Positions 60,743-64,000 of a stretch of DNA of 64,000 nt are shown here, in pieces. The position numbers and the translations under genes were made by a program. The DNA comes from Phototrophicus methaneseepsis. GTDB taxonomy: Bacteria > Chloroflexota > Anaerolineae > Aggregatilineales > Phototrophicaceae. The notes under the pieces are model-generated. The model was not told the origin of the DNA. It did no database searches and saw only the letters and a list, made by a program, of their open reading frames with translations. Each line of letters opens with the position of its first letter. Position 1 is the stretch's first letter. The stretch spans positions 3,844,001 through 3,908,000 of the forward strand of contig NZ_CP062983.1 in the NCBI RefSeq assembly GCF_015500095.1, read 5' to 3'.

Positions 60743-62245
60743 TCACTCACTCAATGTCATGAGATAAGCAACGAGATCGTATAGATCACTCTGACTAAAT
60801 AAGTCGGCATAAGTCTGTGGCATGACGGATGCAGGAAAGCCCTCGACAATATAATCATCAGGTGAAATGATCGATTGATAAATATAACGTTCGGCAATCT
60901 GGCGAGGAATACGTTCATCTGCCCTTTGAGGCAACCCCAACAGACCAGGACCAACCAGCATATTAGATGAATCCGTATAGTGGCATGTTGAGCAAGCAAA
61001 ACCAGTGCTGTTCATCTCATGAAACAATGCATTCCCATGGTCGACATCGGCCGCCGCTATGAGGTGGGCAATAGCATCGTCTTGAGCCACAGCATTGTTG
61101 TCGCCGATGAGTGTCGTCATATAGGCAACGAGATCAAGAATTTGGGAGTCGGTGAGGATCTCATTGTAGCCTGCGGATAGTTCAGGATGAATCTCAGTAT
61201 CAATGAGGCTCTCGTAAAGATAACTCACCGGATCTTCACCCAGTTCGACAGCACGCTCAGCAATATTGAGCAAGCCAGGGCCAACCAGCGTATCTTCAGA
61301 GTTATCATAATGGCAATCAGAACAAGCCATATCGTCAACGAGAGCTTGCTCGAACAGGGCTTCACCAACCAAAGGAACGCCCCACCCCAACCCCTCCAGG
61401 TCGATAACATATGGCACAGTTGCCGCTAGCGTCGGTTCGACACTTTCTTCGGTGGCTTCGATAGGATCTGTTTCAGTTTCTACTTCAGACATATCGCTTT
61501 CAGATGTAGTAATCGCTGCTTCAGTGCTATCGATCTCAGAAACATCATCCTGTGGTGTCGAAGTTTCCGGAATAGACGTATTTAGTGCTGCATCTTCAGT
61601 TGATACGTCTTCGAGCGTAGGAGGAGCGTCCTCGCTGGCTAAAGCAGGTGGTAAAGAATCTCCCAATGTCATGAGATAGGCCGTAATATCGTAGATCTCA
61701 CTTTCTGAAAAGATTTCAGAGTATGTTTGTGGCATCAGAGATTCAAGATATGTTTCAACGATATAATCATTCGGGTGTGTGATGGAAGCATACAGGTAGC
61801 TCTCAGCAGACATCCCCTCAATGCGTGTCCAGGCATAGGGGCCAATATTAAGTAAACCAGGACCAATCAAGCGCTCCTCGGAATCCGTTCTATGGCAAGT
61901 GCTGCAAGCAAAGCCCGCAGCTGTCATCTGCTGGAACAAAACTTCTCCATTTGCAGCATCAGCCCCTCGCACAGCCTCTGAGACTTCATCCACAGGAGCA
62001 GATTCAGCCTCAGACGTTTGCTCCGTAGGAAAGCTCTCTGTAGAAGTTTCTTCAACCGTTGCATCGACCGTCCCATTTGCTGCAGATACTGCCGGGGTTG
62101 TCGTTTGCATGGTTGGATCTGTCGTCAAAGTCAGTACATCATTGCCTGTTGTACTTGAATCAGACCCTTCGTCTGGCAAAACATCTCCACAAGCAGATAA
62201 CAATACCATACATAGCCATAGCAAAACGATTCGTATTGAACGCAT
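60743..62245 (-). CDS. triple-domain c-type cytochrome lipoprotein
   Basis: 500 residues from ATG 62245, with GAGGAGGG upstream; the start at 62323 would add 26 residues ahead of the signal. The signal ends in the lipobox LLSAC (VLLWLCMVLLSACGD). An acidic Thr/Ser/Glu-rich linker is followed by three haem domains: CSTCHRTDSEERLIGPGLLN, CSDCHYDNSEDTLVGPGLLN, and CSTCHYTDSSNMLVGPGLLG. Domains 1 and 3 have the expected axial Met in SLMPQTYSEIF and SVMPQTYADLF. Domain 2 has no MPQ motif there (HPELSAGYNEI). It resembles electron-shuttle lipoproteins anchored at the outer face of the membrane. It may serve the multihaem system 8 kb away, although it is not linked to it. Confidence 0.85.
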   Translation of the reverse strand: MRSIRIVLLWLCMVLLSACGDVLPDEGSDSSTTGNDVLTLTTDPTMQTTTPAVSAANGTVDATVEETSTESFPTEQTSEAESAPVDEVSEAVRGADAANGEVLFQQMTAAGFACSTCHRTDSEERLIGPGLLNIGPYAWTRIEGMSAESYLYASITHPNDYIVETYLESLMPQTYSEIFSESEIYDITAYLMTLGDSLPPALASEDAPPTLEDVSTEDAALNTSIPETSTPQDDVSEIDSTEAAITTSESDMSEVETETDPIEATEESVEPTLAATVPYVIDLEGLGWGVPLVGEALFEQALVDDMACSDCHYDNSEDTLVGPGLLNIAERAVELGEDPVSYLYESLIDTEIHPELSAGYNEILTDSQILDLVAYMTTLIGDNNAVAQDDAIAHLIAAADVDHGNALFHEMNSTGFACSTCHYTDSSNMLVGPGLLGLPQRADERIPRQIAERYIYQSIISPDDYIVEGFPASVMPQTYADLFSQSDLYDLVAYLMTLSE

Positions 62246-62512
62246 CGTCCCTCCTCGTCTCATAGTCATTGAAAGGTAAAATAGAATAGAGATACTGAAC
62301 TGTGATTGTTCACTTAAATCCAAGTCAAAATTTTTGAGAGTTAAACATAGATAAATGAGTCATTCCATGCATTAGTATAGAATATCACTTGCTGTATAGG
62401 TGCAATGTCATTGGTTAAACTGGGAAATATCGTCTTAATAATTATCTTTTGAAGATCACCTTATAGAAACGTATCGAAAACAGACGCGTCATTTATCGTC
62501 AGGCAATCATTT
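62246..62512. other. divergent promoter region
   Basis: 267 bp between the cytochrome lipoprotein gene (minus) and xylulokinase (plus). It holds both promoters; I see no clear operator or structure. Confidence 0.5.
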
Positions 62513-64000
62513 ATGGACCAATTTATAGGGATTGATATCGGGACTTCCAGTGCGAAGGTGACATTGGTAGATGTAACCACGGGTGTGATAAAAGCGACAA
62601 CCCATGCAGACTACCCTGTTTATCATCCAGAACCAGGCCATGCAGAACAAAATCCAGATGATTGGTGGCATGCAGTGATCGATTGCCTGCGTCAACTACA
62701 ACAAAGTTATTCTCTTAAAGAGGTGGCAGGCATAGGCCTAACAGGCCAGATGCATGGAACTGTTTTCCTGGGCGCTGATAAAAAGCCTGCTTATCCAGCC
62801 ATTATCTGGGCAGATCAGCGTAGTGCACCCATATTACCTCATATTCAGGATGTCATCGGAATAGAGCCATATGTGCGCATAGCTGGCACGCGTCCTGTAG
62901 CAGGATTTATGGTCAGCACGCTGGCCTGGCTGGCACAAAATCAGCCTCAGATACTTGAAAACAGCGCTTACGTTCTGCTGCCTAAAGATTATATTCGCCT
63001 CAAGCTCACAGGTACAATCGGCACAGATATTACAGATGCCTCAGCAACAGGTTTATTCGATGTCTTGCATGAGACGTGGTCCCAAGAAGTCATTAGCAAA
63101 CTAGGGCTACCAGGTGACAAACTCGCGTCCGTTTCGGCATCAGGCCAGGTCATAGGGCGAATAACGCCCCTTGCTGCTGAGGCGTGTGGACTCGCGGCAG
63201 GTATTCCTGTCATCGCTGGCTGTGCAGATCAACCTGCCCAAGCTGTGGCAAATGGCATTGTCAGCACACAAAATGTGTCATTGACTATAGGAAGTGGTGG
63301 TCAAATATTCGTCCCAACCATACTCAGCAACCGCCCTGTACCAGATGCAAGGCTGCATTTTTTTAACCATGCTGTACCTGGGTTTGCTTATGCACTTGGC
63401 GCAATCTTATCCGCTGGATTATCTCTGCATTGGCTGCGGGACCTCTTTGGCCTGGGAGATTACGCCACCTTAGCAGCTGCCGCAGAAACGACCCCACCCG
63501 GTGCGGAAGGGCTTATCTTCCTGCCCTATCTTTATGGTGAACGAACCCCTTATATGGATGCACAGGCACGCGGAGCTTTTATCGGACTGACACATCGTCA
63601 TTCCCAGGCGCACATGGCTCGCGCTGTGATAGAAGGCGTTTGCTTTGCCCTGCGCCAAACGTTGGAAATTGCCCTGAAGCAAAGACAGGATGCAAAACCA
63701 CCCACGCTAATCGGTTCTGGGGGCGCGTTGTCGCAACCGATCTGGCAAACAATTCTGACCGATATTCTAGGACAACCCTTACAAGTCTCTCAAATTCAAG
63801 AGCAGACAAGCACAGGGGCAGCTTTACTCGCCAGCATTGGCACAGGCACATTTGCCGATTTTGACCAGGCAACAGCAGCAATGAGCCGACCCAGCCAGCC
63901 CATTGAACCCAACTTCGCCCACTATGAACGCTATCAAACTCGCTATGAGCAATTCAGCAATTTATACTCAACCCTGAAAGACGACTTTCATAAGCTGGAT
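62513..64000 (+). CDS. xylB: xylulokinase, FGGY family (3' end cut by window)
   Basis: Cytoplasmic sugar kinase that phosphorylates D-xylulose with ATP. The frame is open from ATG 62513 to the window end, 496 codons, so the gene is complete or nearly so for this family (about 480-510 residues). FGGY features: IGIDIGTSSAKVTLVD as phosphate-1 loop; GIGLTGQMHGTVFL and IIWADQRS for sugar binding; LPKDYIRLKLTG; AGCADQPAQAVANGI, where the Asp is the likely catalytic base; and IGSGGALSQPIWQTILTDIL as adenosine motif. It starts a plus-strand run divergent from the cytochrome gene. The first residues and spacing are those of xylulokinases rather than glycerol kinases, but another pentulose or hexulose is possible. 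Confidence 0.85.
   Translation, partial: MDQFIGIDIGTSSAKVTLVDVTTGVIKATTHADYPVYHPEPGHAEQNPDDWWHAVIDCLRQLQQSYSLKEVAGIGLTGQMHGTVFLGADKKPAYPAIIWADQRSAPILPHIQDVIGIEPYVRIAGTRPVAGFMVSTLAWLAQNQPQILENSAYVLLPKDYIRLKLTGTIGTDITDASATGLFDVLHETWSQEVISKLGLPGDKLASVSASGQVIGRITPLAAEACGLAAGIPVIAGCADQPAQAVANGIVSTQNVSLTIGSGGQIFVPTILSNRPVPDARLHFFNHAVPGFAYALGAILSAGLSLHWLRDLFGLGDYATLAAAAETTPPGAEGLIFLPYLYGERTPYMDAQARGAFIGLTHRHSQAHMARAVIEGVCFALRQTLEIALKQRQDAKPPTLIGSGGALSQPIWQTILTDILGQPLQVSQIQEQTSTGAALLASIGTGTFADFDQATAAMSRPSQPIEPNFAHYERYQTRYEQFSNLYSTLKDDFHKLD

Overview
The window looks like a chromosomal segment of a heterotrophic Chloroflexota bacterium, most likely Anaerolineae-like. This is inferred from gene content, not from a marker gene. 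The content includes two ABC uptake systems with secreted binding proteins, a MalT-type LuxR regulator, a SARP/BTAD regulator, membrane spermidine-synthase-like and F420/flavin LLM enzymes, secreted threonine/proline-rich dockerin proteins, WD40-PKD secreted proteins, and multihaem cytochromes. GC content is near 50% by eye. Both window edges cut genes: a sugar permease on the left and a xylulokinase on the right.

Layout. 1-5.7 kb (minus): a carbohydrate ABC transporter (binding protein and two permeases, no ATPase here), two TIM-barrel sugar isomerases/epimerases and a FadR/FCD-type regulator. 6-11.8 kb (minus): a peptide/nickel-type ABC system (binding protein and two permeases, no ATPases), followed by a membrane spermidine-synthase-like protein. 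12.7-15.1 kb (plus): a trans-sulfuration PLP enzyme and an M20 metallopeptidase. 15.2-27.9 kb: two paralogous three-gene cohesin/dockerin operons in opposite orientation, flanking a SARP-family regulator and a 1391-residue SBBP/Calx-beta surface protein that ends in an LPSTG sorting-like tail. 28-35.5 kb: a clan GH-A hydrolase-like protein, a MarR regulator divergent from two LLM oxidoreductases (one fused to an FAD-linked oxidase), and a binding protein with two tandem FecB-like domains. 35.6-38.8 kb (minus): a STAND-type NTPase with its small upstream partner; the two share a short beta-type motif. 39-45.7 kb: a GNAT gene, then a tandem array of secreted WD40/PKD paralogues with gene relics and a mosaic copy. 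46-52.3 kb (plus): an ArsR regulator, an octahaem cytochrome, a heptahaem cytochrome fused to cytochrome b, and two YeeE/YedE transporters, the second with a degenerate rhodanese domain. This is probably a sulfur-compound redox and uptake operon. 52.7-60.2 kb: an SH3/FecR-like secreted protein, a broken XRE-cupin regulator, and a MalT-like regulator followed by a three-gene unit that begins with a 77-nt hairpin. 60.5 kb: tRNA-Asp (minus), whose 3' end and flank are repeated in decayed form 5.6 kb away. 60.7-64 kb: a three-domain cytochrome c lipoprotein and, divergently, xylulokinase.

How the parts fit. The left sugar operon and the right xylulokinase point to plant-type sugar use. The cohesin/dockerin proteins look like self-assembling cell-surface architecture rather than a cellulosome, because none carries a catalytic domain. 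The regions most worth experimental attention are the STAND pair, the inverted cohesin/dockerin locus with its 11-bp repeat next to a SARP gene, the cytochrome/YeeE operon, and the hairpin leader at 57818-57894.
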